NCBI RefSeq assembly: GCF_018139145.2
Contig: NC_059478.1
Location: 310,001 to 374,000, forward strand
Direction: 5' to 3'
Source: Gymnogyps californianus
Lineage: Eukaryota > Chordata > Aves > Accipitriformes > Cathartidae
Length of the DNA: 64,000 nt
The translations under genes were made by a program, and so were the position numbers. Under the pieces are notes generated by a model. It did not search any database. It had not been told where the DNA came from and saw only the letters and a program-made list of their open reading frames with translations. Below, piece by piece: positions 1 through 10,917 of the stretch (position 1 is the first letter of the stretch; every line of letters starts with the position of its first letter).

Positions 1-3000
1 CTACTGAATTGCTTATTTAGATTCCCCTAACACTTTCCTTCTGCATTAAAATTCTCTAGATGCTTCTGTGCATACCACTGAACTGTCATGCATCTCTGGA
101 CATATACCTACTTCTGTACCAAGAACCATCTGGAATTCAGAAAGAGACTTCAAATGAAATGCCTTAGTGTTTCAGAGCACTCCTAAAAAATACATCAACA
201 GGAAGGTGCTCCATTACTTTGGTAGCAGCTACTTTTCCTATAATTGACTACATGTTATGGGAGAGGAGACTCAGGTTCATTTCTTTCTCCCAACCTAAAA
301 TTTTCAACACCAAGGAGATCCCTCAGCACCTATGACAGAGAAGAATATGAACTATATTGGAACATTATTTAATTTGAACCACTCTGTAGCTAGTTCCCTA
401 GGGCACTCATAATGACAGCAGTCAGTCTTGGGTTCAGGTCTCTCAAACCTGTTACAGTGGAAGTGTTAATTCTATCTTAAAATAAACCTGAGACAGAATA
501 TTCTGGATACTAAGTCATTAGTGTGCCAATCCCTATTTCTTATTTGGGCAATTCTATCTGGACAATTCTATCTAAATACTCTAAATCTCTTTTTGATGCC
601 CACTATCTTGGGCACCAAAGCTTTGTACTGAAAAGCATAATTTTCAAAACGTATTATTTAAAGAGTCTTAAATCTTCAGAATGGGAAAGCCTGTGCCAGG
701 TCTGATGAAAAGGCAAAGCAGAAGAAGGAAGAGAAAGAAGAGCAGAAGTCCCAAGGAACGATAATCCATGATGGTTTTGCTTCATGTTCTTAAGTTTCAG
801 TGTTTGAGTGGTAAAACATTGCATGGAAGGAACTGTGTTGTGGCAATCGGCAGATGTGAATTATGCAGCCTGACTCACCAAGTAAGCTATTGAAACAAAA
901 ATAAGTCTAATCATAGTCACAGCAGTGAAGGTGAGAGATGCCTTTGTTGGCTGTGTGCAGAGCACATTCCCTTTCCACTTTTTCTCTGGTCTATTTATGT
1001 AGTCTCAGCACTGTGGTCGTATGACTAGACCGATGCCAGAACTTGAATCACCTAGTTTTAAACAAGCTCAGGTACCTTTGGATGACTATGCAGTTATAGA
1101 TTTATGAGATGGATCTGTCTTAGCTTTCTTGAGATCAGGAGGTTGAACAGATTTAATTACGAATGAACCATAAAGTGAATTTAGAGATGAAAGCCCAAAC
1201 ACCAAGAACATAATAGGAAAAGAGGTGCAAATTAAATCTTTGTAACTTGAAAATGAAAATAAAATAAAAAATACGAAAATAAAGCTATTGAAGTATTGAA
1301 GTGTGTAAGAATTTAATAGTCAACATGCCTGTTATATTTCACCCAGCCAGATGGAATTACCAGCAAACTCAGACACTCATGTGCCAGCATGAGTGTCTAG
1401 CAGCAAACTCAGACACTCAAGGTACCAAGTCTGTTAGTTGGGATACTACTAAAGTGTCTTAGGGCACCTTTGTAGAATGTGTGCAGTCTTGCAAAAGTAA
1501 TTTATATGTCCTTATCCTGAGTTCCTCATTTGCAAATAATAATCTCTCCTAGTTCCATTTGTTGCATGCTTTGTCTCCTTTGAAATAAACTCTCTTAGGC
1601 AGAAATTGTGGTTTATTACTTGTATGACTAATGGTTAGTATAATCATACCACAGTCACTCCATGCTTTTTTAATAAAAAGTATTTTACTCTTGAGTTTTG
1701 TAGAGCAGTATCCATTAATAGTCGTTATGGGAGTATTAGTTTTGAAAACACCTGCCTGTTCAGGATCATTTCAAGAAAATCCACATTTTAGAAGACTGCT
1801 GCATTTCAAATCTCAAATGGAAATACATTTCAAATGAAATATTTTCTTGTCTATGCCTAATTCAAAGCACTCATTATTCTGCTTTTTTGAAGTTTGATTC
1901 TGAAGTACTTCATTTACAGTACTTTTCCAGTAATCTGGAACTTTCCAGAACCTTTTTTTTGCAATTCATTTTATAAAATACATGTTATCAACTAAATATT
2001 GAGCAGTAAATCCATCCATTATCATGGAACACAGCAGTCTGGAAATAATAAGAAATTCCTTCCTGTTGGGAAGCTCCTCTGGAAATATTTTTTTTTTCTC
2101 CACTTATTTTAAAAGATGCGGATATATACTTTTATTATAACCCAGAACTTCAGCCAGCATCATGACAAGCTATTTTTCATTCCAAAATTAAGATGTTCTC
2201 AGACTATTCCTAAACCTGTTTTGCAGGCTTTAGGAAAAAAGAAAAAAAACAAAAAACTGTGAGCATCCAAAACTAAGAATACTTTCAACAAACCAAATCT
2301 AAATGCAATGCTTCACTCATCTGAAGCTTTCTTCAGTGATATCCACCCACTAGCCCTTTAAATTAGCCATTTAGTATAGTCTGGTATAGCCAACAAAGTT
2401 GCAGTATTTCAAATTCTTAAGAAATCCTTGCAGATTAATGAAAAAAATGGTACCAGGGAACTTATTAACAAAGCTGGTTAATATAGTCTGATAGACAATG
2501 ATGGTCCCTTCTTAGCTCATAGTATAATGCAAGTTAAAAAAAAGAACAAACAAACAAAAGAATACAGTGACTTACCCATAGAAATTATCTGACAAACTTG
2601 TTTCAAGCCTCACTTATTAATTTCTTATGAAAGTAGTTTCATGTTTTTTAAAAGAATCTGATTAAGTTATTAGAAAGTCTAGTAAGTGGTAGGGTGTTCA
2701 AAGGGACTTTACTTTCTTGATTAGAATCCACAGGGCAGAGATCAAGTGGATTGAGAGTGTGATACAGCATGACAATGCCTCTCCGCAGGGAGCTGCTATC
2801 AGATTATCATCTAAATAAATCAGAGGTCTGACATCTAGGCAATGGGGGAGAGATTACATTAGCCTTCGAATCAAAGTGAACAAGCAAGAAATTCATACCC
2901 ATTGGCAAGGTGTACCCTGCAAATAAATGAATCCTGACTAACCAGTTGCGATAGGCGTGGACTACAGTACTAAACCATCCTGCACTCAGGTCAATTTTAT

Positions 3001-4480
3001 CTTGGGTAGAAAATTTACGGGTCTATTGCTTACAGCGTACAGGACTTCATAAAAAATACATTTGAAAGTTGTCGTGTATGATGTGCTGAAGACCTCTGCA
3101 AGATGTTAGAATATTTGCTGAGCTATTTCCATACCACGCTTTTCTCTCCCTCTTACGTTTGAGTCAAGAACAAAGTATTATCTTCACATCATCCAAAAAG
3201 AGACAGAATTTATCGGGAACAAATGCACTGCTAAGGAGCAAAAAGATACAAATTATCTCTTTCCTATAACTGAAATTAAACAATTAGACATATGCAAAAG
3301 CTACAGCTAATACCAAATCAAAGTCCTATAAAAAGTGAAGGTTTAAAAGCAGCTGCCACAGTGAAGAAAATGACACAGACCCTTGATTAAAAAAAATGCA
3401 TCACAGAGTTTTACTTGGATTTTAGCTGAGAATTAGGAACTAAAAAATCATCTATGTATTTAGAAACTATTTAGAATCAGTACAGTAGTAGTCACTGTAG
3501 GTACAACTGTAACATGAATTCACTTTATTGTAGTGTTCGTATAAAAAACAATATAAAAGAGAATAAAACTCCTACTGATATTTCCTGGGTTTTATACAAC
3601 ATTTTGCTTTTGTTGTTCTTGTACATCTCATTTCACAAAGTTATATCGCTCTTGTCATTGTATGTTAATTAATGAGCCTGTGATTAAGGGGGGAATGATT
3701 AACTGCTTCCCATGATGCTGATCTAAGGCAGACCTAGGGAAGGCTCTGCCCTCTGTTAGCAAAGCGCACGCTACGCACAAACCATAAATGTGTCAGCAGC
3801 AAAGAAAGCATGAAAGGATAAATCATCCTCACAAGGGGACTTGTATACAAGCTATCCTGTCATTTCAGGTGCCATTTATACCTGGCTAACTGATACAAAT
3901 GGGAAACTCTTCTGTGCTTTTTTCTGAGATGGAAAAGCATAAAGACTCCACTGAGGGCACAATTTATTAGCAGCATTATGTCTTTTGCTGTAGAAGCTGT
4001 ACAAAGCCCTAATACAGAACAAGATCACCCCAGAGATCTTTCTGTTTGCTGTCTTTGCCTTGTTCCCCACTTTGATCCTCGTTACTATATTAGTTTCAAT
4101 ACTATAATCCAGATATGTGCAGACAGACCAGTCCAGTGCCCTGTAATTACTTCACAGGTAAGCCATCTTTAAATATGGTTAGTGTTCACAGGAAGGATAA
4201 TTTCAGGAACCAAATGGGGTATTTTTTCCACATTTTTCCTTGATCTTTGCTGCTGATATTTCATAGATCTAATATCCCTGTCTTGCAACAACTCTTTTGG
4301 CACCCTGTGGTCATGAAAAGCTGGCATTAATCAGAGAAATAGGAAAATCAGTTTTAGTGCAGATTGTCATGGGATGACCATTCATAATTCAAGTATGATA
4401 CAAAGCAGAATCTTAGTCTAGGTCATTAACTGGGCTAAGTTAATAACTTTTCTTATTTGCTCTGTGTGCACAATATCCGC
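1..4480. other. AT-rich non-coding DNA, no gene seen
   Basis: No reading frame here exceeds about 70 codons, and none has a recognisable domain or a plausible splice context. The sequence is AT-rich with short A and T runs. The only structured element I see is the repeat at 1361-1419. Around 3664-3710 several TTAATTA/TGATTAA-type words lie close together, which could be chance in AT-rich DNA or a conserved non-coding element. This is intergenic or deep intronic sequence as far as can be judged. Confidence 0.7.
1361..1419. repeat. 19-bp direct repeat interleaved with an 11-bp hairpin
   Basis: The 19-mer CAGCAAACTCAGACACTCA occurs at 1361-1379 and again at 1401-1419. Between them, AGACACTCATG (1371-1381) and CATGAGTGTCT (1388-1398) form a perfect 11-bp inverted repeat with a 6-base loop. 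This looks like a small local duplication with an inversion, perhaps from template switching. No function is implied. Confidence 0.85.
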
Positions 4481-4489
4481 AGCAGGTGT

Positions 4490-5000
4490 GCGGAATGTTG
4501 GAGGATCTGGTTCATCTGGATCTGGTTAAAGAGAACTAAGTATAAAAGAGAAAAAGAATAACAAGGAACGTGGTAAATTAAATGCACAGATACATAAACT
4601 TGACAAGTGGGTAGGCGATATGGGAGACGATAATGAAGACCAGAATTGTCCAGCTATTGATTCATGGGCCATCAAGAAACTACACAGGCCTACCCTTGAA
4701 GAGAGTCAACTTGAACTTCACAACTGACCGGAAGGGAGAAACAAGAGTGACATATTATGGGAAATTTGAAGGAGACCTGGGGGGCCCTGTGCAAAATTTA
4801 TCATGGGAGGTTTAGAAGAAGGTGCAAAGGTGGGGAAAAGGAGGGGATCTGGGATGATTGCAGAGGAGCAAGTGTGAGAAAATAAAGACAAGGAGGGATA
4901 AAAAAGGCTGGTTGCATGTAAGCAACTGGATAACTGGATGACTGGATAACTGGTAACTGCATTGAAAATATTTACAGAAAATAAAAAGAATGAGAGTTGT
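4490..5000 (+). repeat. Possible ERV-like remnant (uncertain)
   Basis: This stretch is more purine-rich than its surroundings. It holds a TATA-like GGGATAAAAAAGGCTGG at about 4895 followed by short iterated ACTGGATAAC-type words. The combination resembles the promoter part of some avian ERV LTRs. A 60-codon frame (4633-4815) precedes it without a recognisable domain. I could not define LTR ends or a target duplication, so this is a weak call made from general resemblance only. Confidence 0.22.
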
Positions 5001-8000
5001 AAAGTGGCTTTACTGCAGGGTATAGTGGGGAGGATTTATGATTTGTGGGTTGAAAATGGATGCTTACAAGAGTATGTACAAGGCCTCCTGTGAGAAATAG
5101 GTCACTTCAGTTTATTAAATTAACAAATGATATTAGCTATAAAGCAGGAAGAAACTTGAGAGAATTAGGCTAAGGCCAAGCTGTCTACAAATGGAACATT
5201 TATATTTGAGAAAAATCAGTTATAAAAGGAAAATACATGACTGCAAAAGGATAACCTCAACTTGCAGAGAAATTCAAACATTTCAGCCAGGTAGCACAAC
5301 TCTTGAGCATCACAGAGAAAATCTGTGAACTATGGAGATCTTCCTAGGGATCCTTAAAGATTCTGTCCCTGCAGAATGACATATAACTGTGGGCACATGG
5401 GATCATCCACGTTACATTTTCAGGGTCCCACTGCATGGACCCCCATTCCCCCCCAGATACTTTAAAGGCTAAAGGCAGCAGCAGCAGCAGCACTCTTTGT
5501 TGATGGGGTTCACTGTGGGGGGAAGGAGAGTTGAAGACCCTCTCAGCTCCCTTCTCTCACCCTGGAAAACCGGAGTGGCAGGGCTTATGCTCTAAATTAA
5601 CTATTAAATGACCACAGGTTGACATCAGATACTGGGGTGCAGAACTACAGCACTCCCCTTCAGTATAGCCTCAGGAGATTATGCTCAGATCCCTGCTGCA
5701 GGTCTAGGGATTTCTCCCTATGAGATGTTGATGAGAAGAAAGTAAAGGAAAGTGGAAGAGACCATCCTATTACTTGAATTGCCTCACTCCCACACCTCTT
5801 TTTTCAATAGCTGTAGTCACCTGGCCTTTTTACATCCCTTGACAAGGGACGTGATAAGAAACCACTGCGTGTAAAGAGACATAACTCAGCTGAAAAGCCG
5901 TAGAATTAACCTGCCTTCAGGAAAACAACACAGTATGAGTAACACAGGAAATGGCAGTGGATTGGCAAGGGATTTTCACTACAGCTGAGATATGACTTCG
6001 CAGCTGAGTATCAATGAAGCAGCAAACAGTACAGGACATATGAGGGCTTAACATCTAGGTATCAAAAAGACATTTAAAAATGCAACTTTCCTAAGGGCTG
6101 TGTAAATCTGAAAAGGTAAATAAGAAGATAGAAATACTGTGGTAGGAGTTATTCTTCTAAATGCAGCGCCTCATTGCCTTCATTTATAGTCTTTTACACC
6201 ACATTTGCAACGTAACTCGATCATATTTCATGTTCATAATTACTTCCTCCATTCTGGGTCTGTACCTTGTTTAATTCCCAACACACTCATCAGTCTTGCA
6301 TCATCTCGCTATCCTGTATTGCTTCATTACCCATCACTTGGCTAATCACCTCACTGTTTCTCCCCAACACACACAGGGCTAGCAAGTATAGAAAACCAAA
6401 GCAGTAACAACATTTGTATTTTCTTGGTGGTGGTGTGTTTTTGGTTTTGGTTTTTTTTTTTTAATAATTGCTATTTGGCAGTTCTGCCAGCTGAAAACAT
6501 TTCAATTAAGACTGGAAAGAAAAACACTCAAGTTAGCAAAAAATATCCAGTGATTTTAGGTCTGTGGTAAGTTAGAGTCTGTGGTAAGATATTTGTGTAA
6601 AATATAGAGCCAGCTGGTAGGGTGGGTGATAATAATCAAGAATGTAATCTGAAAACTTAGAAACACCTGTGGCACAGCAAATGACACATAAATTTTAGTG
6701 ATCTTCAAAACGATTTTTGTTTTTAATCAGTTCTAGAAAGTTTCAGTTTCTTCCTTTGATCTGTTATGAAAAATATTTACATTGAAAAAAACAGGTAATT
6801 TGTTTTCACAAGATCATATTGCATGTAGTGTATGCATGGAGTGTTGCAAGCACCAATGTAATATAAAAAATTAGGCTCCAGTTCTCTCAAAGCAAGTACA
6901 CTCTAAAGTTACATTCCAAAATATTTCCAGGATTTGAGCCACAGGCTGTCATGAATAATTGCAACACTGAAACCCAATTTGATGGCAACAGTTTTCTTCC
7001 CCTCCCTGCACCCCCCTCCTTGGGAAACAATGCTATTAGCAAACAAATTCATATATAATCAGACCCAACTTTGCTTCTCCAGCTGTTCTTGGCCTATGAG
7101 TGCATTTATACAGAAATCTGCAGGAGGCAAGGCAGTCTGAAGGAAATCTGACACTGTTATCGTAAAAATAATACTTGATGTCAAATCATGCTAAGGGTCA
7201 AACTCCATAGATATTTGACATCTGGTCCTACCTAGAATTCATGTATTAATTAATATAAAATAATTTTATTGATTTGCTTATGAAAACTAATTATCAATTT
7301 CAAACTTTGATATTTTATACACAAAGCTTATTCCAGATCTGTTAAGAAAAAACTCTGTCGTGGTGTTGATCTAAAGAATTTGCTATCATTAAGACCATGT
7401 GTTAGCAGGCTTCTGAATTTCTTTGAAAGTCTAGTCATGCTGTTCTGCCAGCCTGCGTGTTCTCAAGTGAGGTCAGTAATAACATCCACATTTTGCTTTT
7501 AAGCTCAGACCTGTGGAAAGAGAGGGAACAAGAGTGATCATGAAGAACAAGCCCTGTCTGAGGTGTCAAATGTTGCCCAAAACCCAGTGGATGGGACAAA
7601 GTCTACTTAGAAGCCAGTTAGAGCACCTACAGACATGGGAAAATACAAAACTCAGATCCTGACAAAATTTAATGAAATGTAATGACAGACCACTGAGGAA
7701 ATGAAACACATCCCTCCTGGTCTATTTCAGTGCTTTATGAAGAAGCTCATAATGGCTCCAGCCTTTGCTTCACCCTGCACCTTTTCACATGATGTAAATC
7801 ATCAGTCTTTGTAGGTGATGTCTCAAAACTAACATATAAATATTCTGGGTTCAGTATAAGAAAACTCTCAGAGCTTCTCTTTACACACGCTATTTATACC
7901 ATTTACAAAGCTATTTCCACAAAAAACATTTTTCCTTCCTTGAGGCAGTCAGGGAAGAAAAGGAAAATAACTGCTGTGTTGAAAGACTGAATTTGTTTCT

Positions 8001-8427
8001 AGCCTCCTACAAAGAGCTTTTTCTTTTCCCCTTGGATTTCATTAATGATAACAAAATTACATATTTACTGTGTCTGTGCCAGCCTGTTCCAGACTTCAGC
8101 TAGAGCACAGATATAAAAATATGGCTGTGATACCTTACTAGCAACAAGTGTGAATGATAATTTGCTTTTCATAGTTCATTTGAATCAACATGCATCAAAA
8201 AATAAATGTAAAACATTAAAGGCAAGCTGATATAATAATATATAGGAAATTTCAGGTTTGCTGTAAATGGGACAATTATTCAGTTTATTTGTAGTTCAAA
8301 GTTATTCAAATATATAATTTGGTAACTAATTATTGTAAGTGAAGAATTTTCTGTTTTACATTAAAATGACAATCTCTGCAGGTTAATATTCATTCACATG
8401 CTACATTTCTGTTTCTTAATTAAATAG
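5000..8427. other. Non-coding DNA, no gene seen
   Basis: No supported coding region lies here. A short (GCA)5 tract sits near 5474-5490 and a G/T-rich low-complexity run at about 6425-6462. Reading frames are short and have no family signature. Confidence 0.65.
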
Positions 8428-8653
8428 TTGTGACTGCAAATTCCCATTTGTGATGGATGCACTTGACTCCTTAACCAAACTAGCAGTAGTAGGTACAGGC
8501 TCCAAAGGAGGTAAAGGCCTAGGCTGTAACCAGGCCAAGAGCTTCTCTAGTTCCAATCTGTTCTCTGAAAAACCCACAAAGAAACAGAGTGACTTGATGA
8601 GCATTGATGCAGATGAGCTTGGAACACTGATCATGCGATTAACACACGAATAG
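8428..8653 (+). other. Unrecognised 75-codon open frame beside an LTR
   Basis: A frame opens after a TAA at 8417-8419 and runs to TAG at 8651-8653. Its longest ATG-led part starts at 8453. The predicted peptide looks protein-like: a Gly/Lys-rich stretch, then a Ser-rich stretch, then an acidic DADEL word near the end. The first codons follow a modest acceptor-like TTAATTAAATAG. I do not recognise the family. It ends 45 bases before a likely LTR start at 8698, with a purine-rich tract (8682-8696) in between. It could therefore be the tail of an ERV internal region, a processed fragment, or chance. The reverse strand is also open here (8416-8676), which weakens the coding case. Confidence 0.25.
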
Positions 8654-8697
8654 CAGGTGACTTTTCCAAGACTCATTTATCAAGGAACAAAGAAAGT

Positions 8698-9179
8698 TGT
8701 GGGTACAAGGAGTCTCATGCATACTTTTTCCATCGCATGTAGTTTGACTACAAACCAAACACTTTATTCCATAAATATAACAGCCTAAACGAGCCTTCTT
8801 TGAGGTCTCCCTGCTAAGCAGCTAGCTGCATGGCAGTGATCTCCCCTTTAGCTGGGATGCCTCTCAAGATTGCTCCTCGAGGCAGAGAGACTTCTTACCA
8901 ACTGCAGATCTTTGGTAAGTGACTGATATCGTGCATAACCTTGTATTATAGTGCGCTAAGATTCTGTATTGGTAACTTTGATTTTTGTCTTGGTAACTTT
9001 GATTCTGTCTTGGTAGTTTTGAATTGTTGTTATATCCTTTGTGCAGTAAGTAATAGAGTGAACTTTGCCATCGAACTTTGTTAAGTTGCACATTTACAAC
9101 ATCATATTTCAATAAAACCACTTTTGCTGATACCTTTGACAGCGATACTTTAAGTGGTCTAAATCACCCATTCGCGACA
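8698..9179 (+). mobile_element. Probable avian ERV LTR
   Basis: The block starts TGTGGG and ends GCGACA, giving the TG...CA termini of an LTR. In order it has an AT-rich TATA-like CATAAATATAAC near 8771, a GC-richer middle, and a polyadenylation signal AATAAA near 9111 followed by a short U5-like tail. A purine-rich tract at 8682-8696 lies where a polypurine tract would sit if this were a 3' LTR. The middle and 3' part resemble avian ERV LTRs I recall, but I cannot name the family. I found no matching target duplication, so the left end is the less certain one. Confidence 0.5.
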
Positions 9180-9697
9180 CCATTGCATATAAAGTGTGAG
9201 TGGAATGTGCTATGCAGTTGAGGGTATACGCATTTAAACTCATTGCTGTTTACAGTCCTCTAAGTAAAATGATATTAAGAAGAGCATTTCATTTGCTCTG
9301 TACTAAAAAAAAGCTCCTTTTTTCTCTTCTTTTGTTTTTTTTCTTCAGTCTAGTTGTCCCTGTCCAAAGGCGAGGATAATGCCCTTTATATGATTGATAT
9401 TTTATTCTGCATATTTAAGAATCATTGCAAAAACACAAGGAACTGTAGTCGGTTATGAGAGACTGGCTAACACTACTTGCCCATAAAATTAGTCTGAGTA
9501 TTAATATGAAGGATGATTTACATTAATCTCAATTTTCACAAAAGGAATTGGAATTCCTTGGAATTTCCACAATCCAGTATTCTAGTGAAGTCCCTTACAG
9601 GTGTGAAGTACCAACCTCACTGTCTCATATCTTTATCAGAAGATGAAACTTGAAAGAAGATGAAAATTAAAAAGTACATGAAGCAAACAGAACTGCT
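9180..9697. other. Spacer between two LTR-like blocks
   Basis: AT-rich sequence with no supported gene. There is a pyrimidine-rich T/C run at about 9315-9350. GGAATTCC and GGAATTTCC words lie close together near 9545-9570. Confidence 0.5.
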
Positions 9698-10170
9698 TGA
9701 TACGATGACCAAGAAATCATGGTAATATAAACTACAATAGACTATGCACTGTATGATCTTACTTTGTAGCCTAATAGGTTAAAACCAATTAAAACCAATG
9801 GGATGTGTTCGGCTTATATGAGATAAAACCAAAATGGTCATAACAGAAGTACTCAAAACTTGTACTACAAAAGTGTTGTATTCATTAAGGAAGAAGGAGG
9901 TACACAATTATTTTTTTTAATAGGAATATTATGAAATACTGCTTTAAAGGTGTAAATCTTATTCTAGAAAAGACTACATTATGCTACTCAATTACAGTCC
10001 TAATTAGGTTAATATGAAGCTCCAAGAAAGATTTTCTTAAAGCAGGTGCTTCAGGCAGCTGCAACCATCACCACTGTTTGTAGTCTGTATCCCTCAGATT
10101 GTATTAGCTGTGAATTAATAAAACTCCCTTGCCCCTAGACTAAGTGTGGTCTGTGGACTATTGAATAACT
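9698..10170 (+). mobile_element. Probable ERV LTR, second family
   Basis: The anatomy fits an LTR: a TG start, repeated AAAACCAATT/AACCAAT words (CCAAT-like) near 9780-9800, then at about 10118 an AATAAA signal followed by ACTCCCTTGCCCC, typical of an R/U5 boundary. I recall similar sequence as an avian ERVL-type LTR. The 3' end is not clear because no CA plus target duplication could be fixed, so the right boundary is approximate. It differs from both the block at 8698-9179 and the LTR at 10302-10912. Confidence 0.45.
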
Positions 10171-10296
10171 GCGACTGTGGGAAAAGCATGTGGTAGAAGT
10201 GCCTGCGCTTTCTTAGACAGTGAGTGATCAGAGGAATTCTAGGCAATATTATATTTGCATTATCATATAACAGTCATCACACTGGATATTTAAATC

Positions 10297-10301
10297 GTAG
10301 C
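10297..10301. repeat. Target-site duplication, left copy (GTAGC)
   Basis: These five bases directly precede the LTR at 10302 and match 10913-10917 exactly. A 5-bp duplication is the usual integration footprint of ERVL-type elements; many other ERVs leave 4 or 6 bp. Confidence 0.85.
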
Positions 10302-10912
10302 TGTCCTGGTTTCGGCTGGGACAGAGTTAACTCTCTTCTTAGTAGCTGGTACAGTGCTGTGTTTTGGATTTAGTGTGAGAATGATGTTGATAACACTCCG
10401 ATGTTTTAGTTGTTGCTAAGGAGCGCTTATCTTAAGCCAAGGACTTTTCAGTTTCCCATGCTCTGCCAGCAAGCAGGGGTGCAAGAAGCTGGGAGGGAGC
10501 ATGGCCAGGGCAGCTGACCCGAACTAGCCAAAGGGATATTCCATACCATGGAACGTCATGCCCAGTATATAAACAGGGGGGAGGTGGCCGGGAGGTGCAG
10601 ATCGTGGCTCGGGAACTAACTGGGCATCAGTCAGCGGGTGGTGAGCAATTGTATTGTGCATCGCTGAGTTTTTTCTCCCCCCCCCCCCCTTCCTTTTTTT
10701 TGTTATATTCCTTTTCGTTACTATTATTATTATTATTATATTTCGTTATTACTATTGTTAGTATTATATTTTACTTTAGTTATTAAACTGTTCTTATCTC
10801 AACCCACGAGTTTTACTTTTTTTTTTCCTTTCCTCCTCCTCACCCCTCTGGGAGGGGGGAGGGGGAAGCGGCTGCGTGGTGCTGAGTTGCTGACTGGGGT
10901 TAAACCACGACA
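10302..10912 (+). mobile_element. Solo LTR, ERVL-like (copy 1)
   Basis: The LTR has clean TGTCCTGG...CCACGACA ends and a perfect 5-bp target duplication (GTAGC), so it is a complete solo LTR left by LTR-LTR recombination. A TATA box (TATATAAA, 10566-10573) lies just downstream of ACGTCA, a CRE-like half site at 10552-10557. The R/U5 side has a C run (about 10678-10690), ATT/TTA triplets, and ATTAAA at 10782-10787 as a likely polyadenylation signal. Three more copies lie on the minus strand at 27874, 51010 and 53855. This is the only plus-strand copy and the only one with a perfect target duplication. The class assignment is inference from that footprint and from family recall. Confidence 0.9.
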
Positions 10913-10917
10913 GTAGC
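10913..10917. repeat. Target-site duplication, right copy (GTAGC)
   Basis: Exact match to 10297-10301 on the other side of the LTR. Confidence 0.85.
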
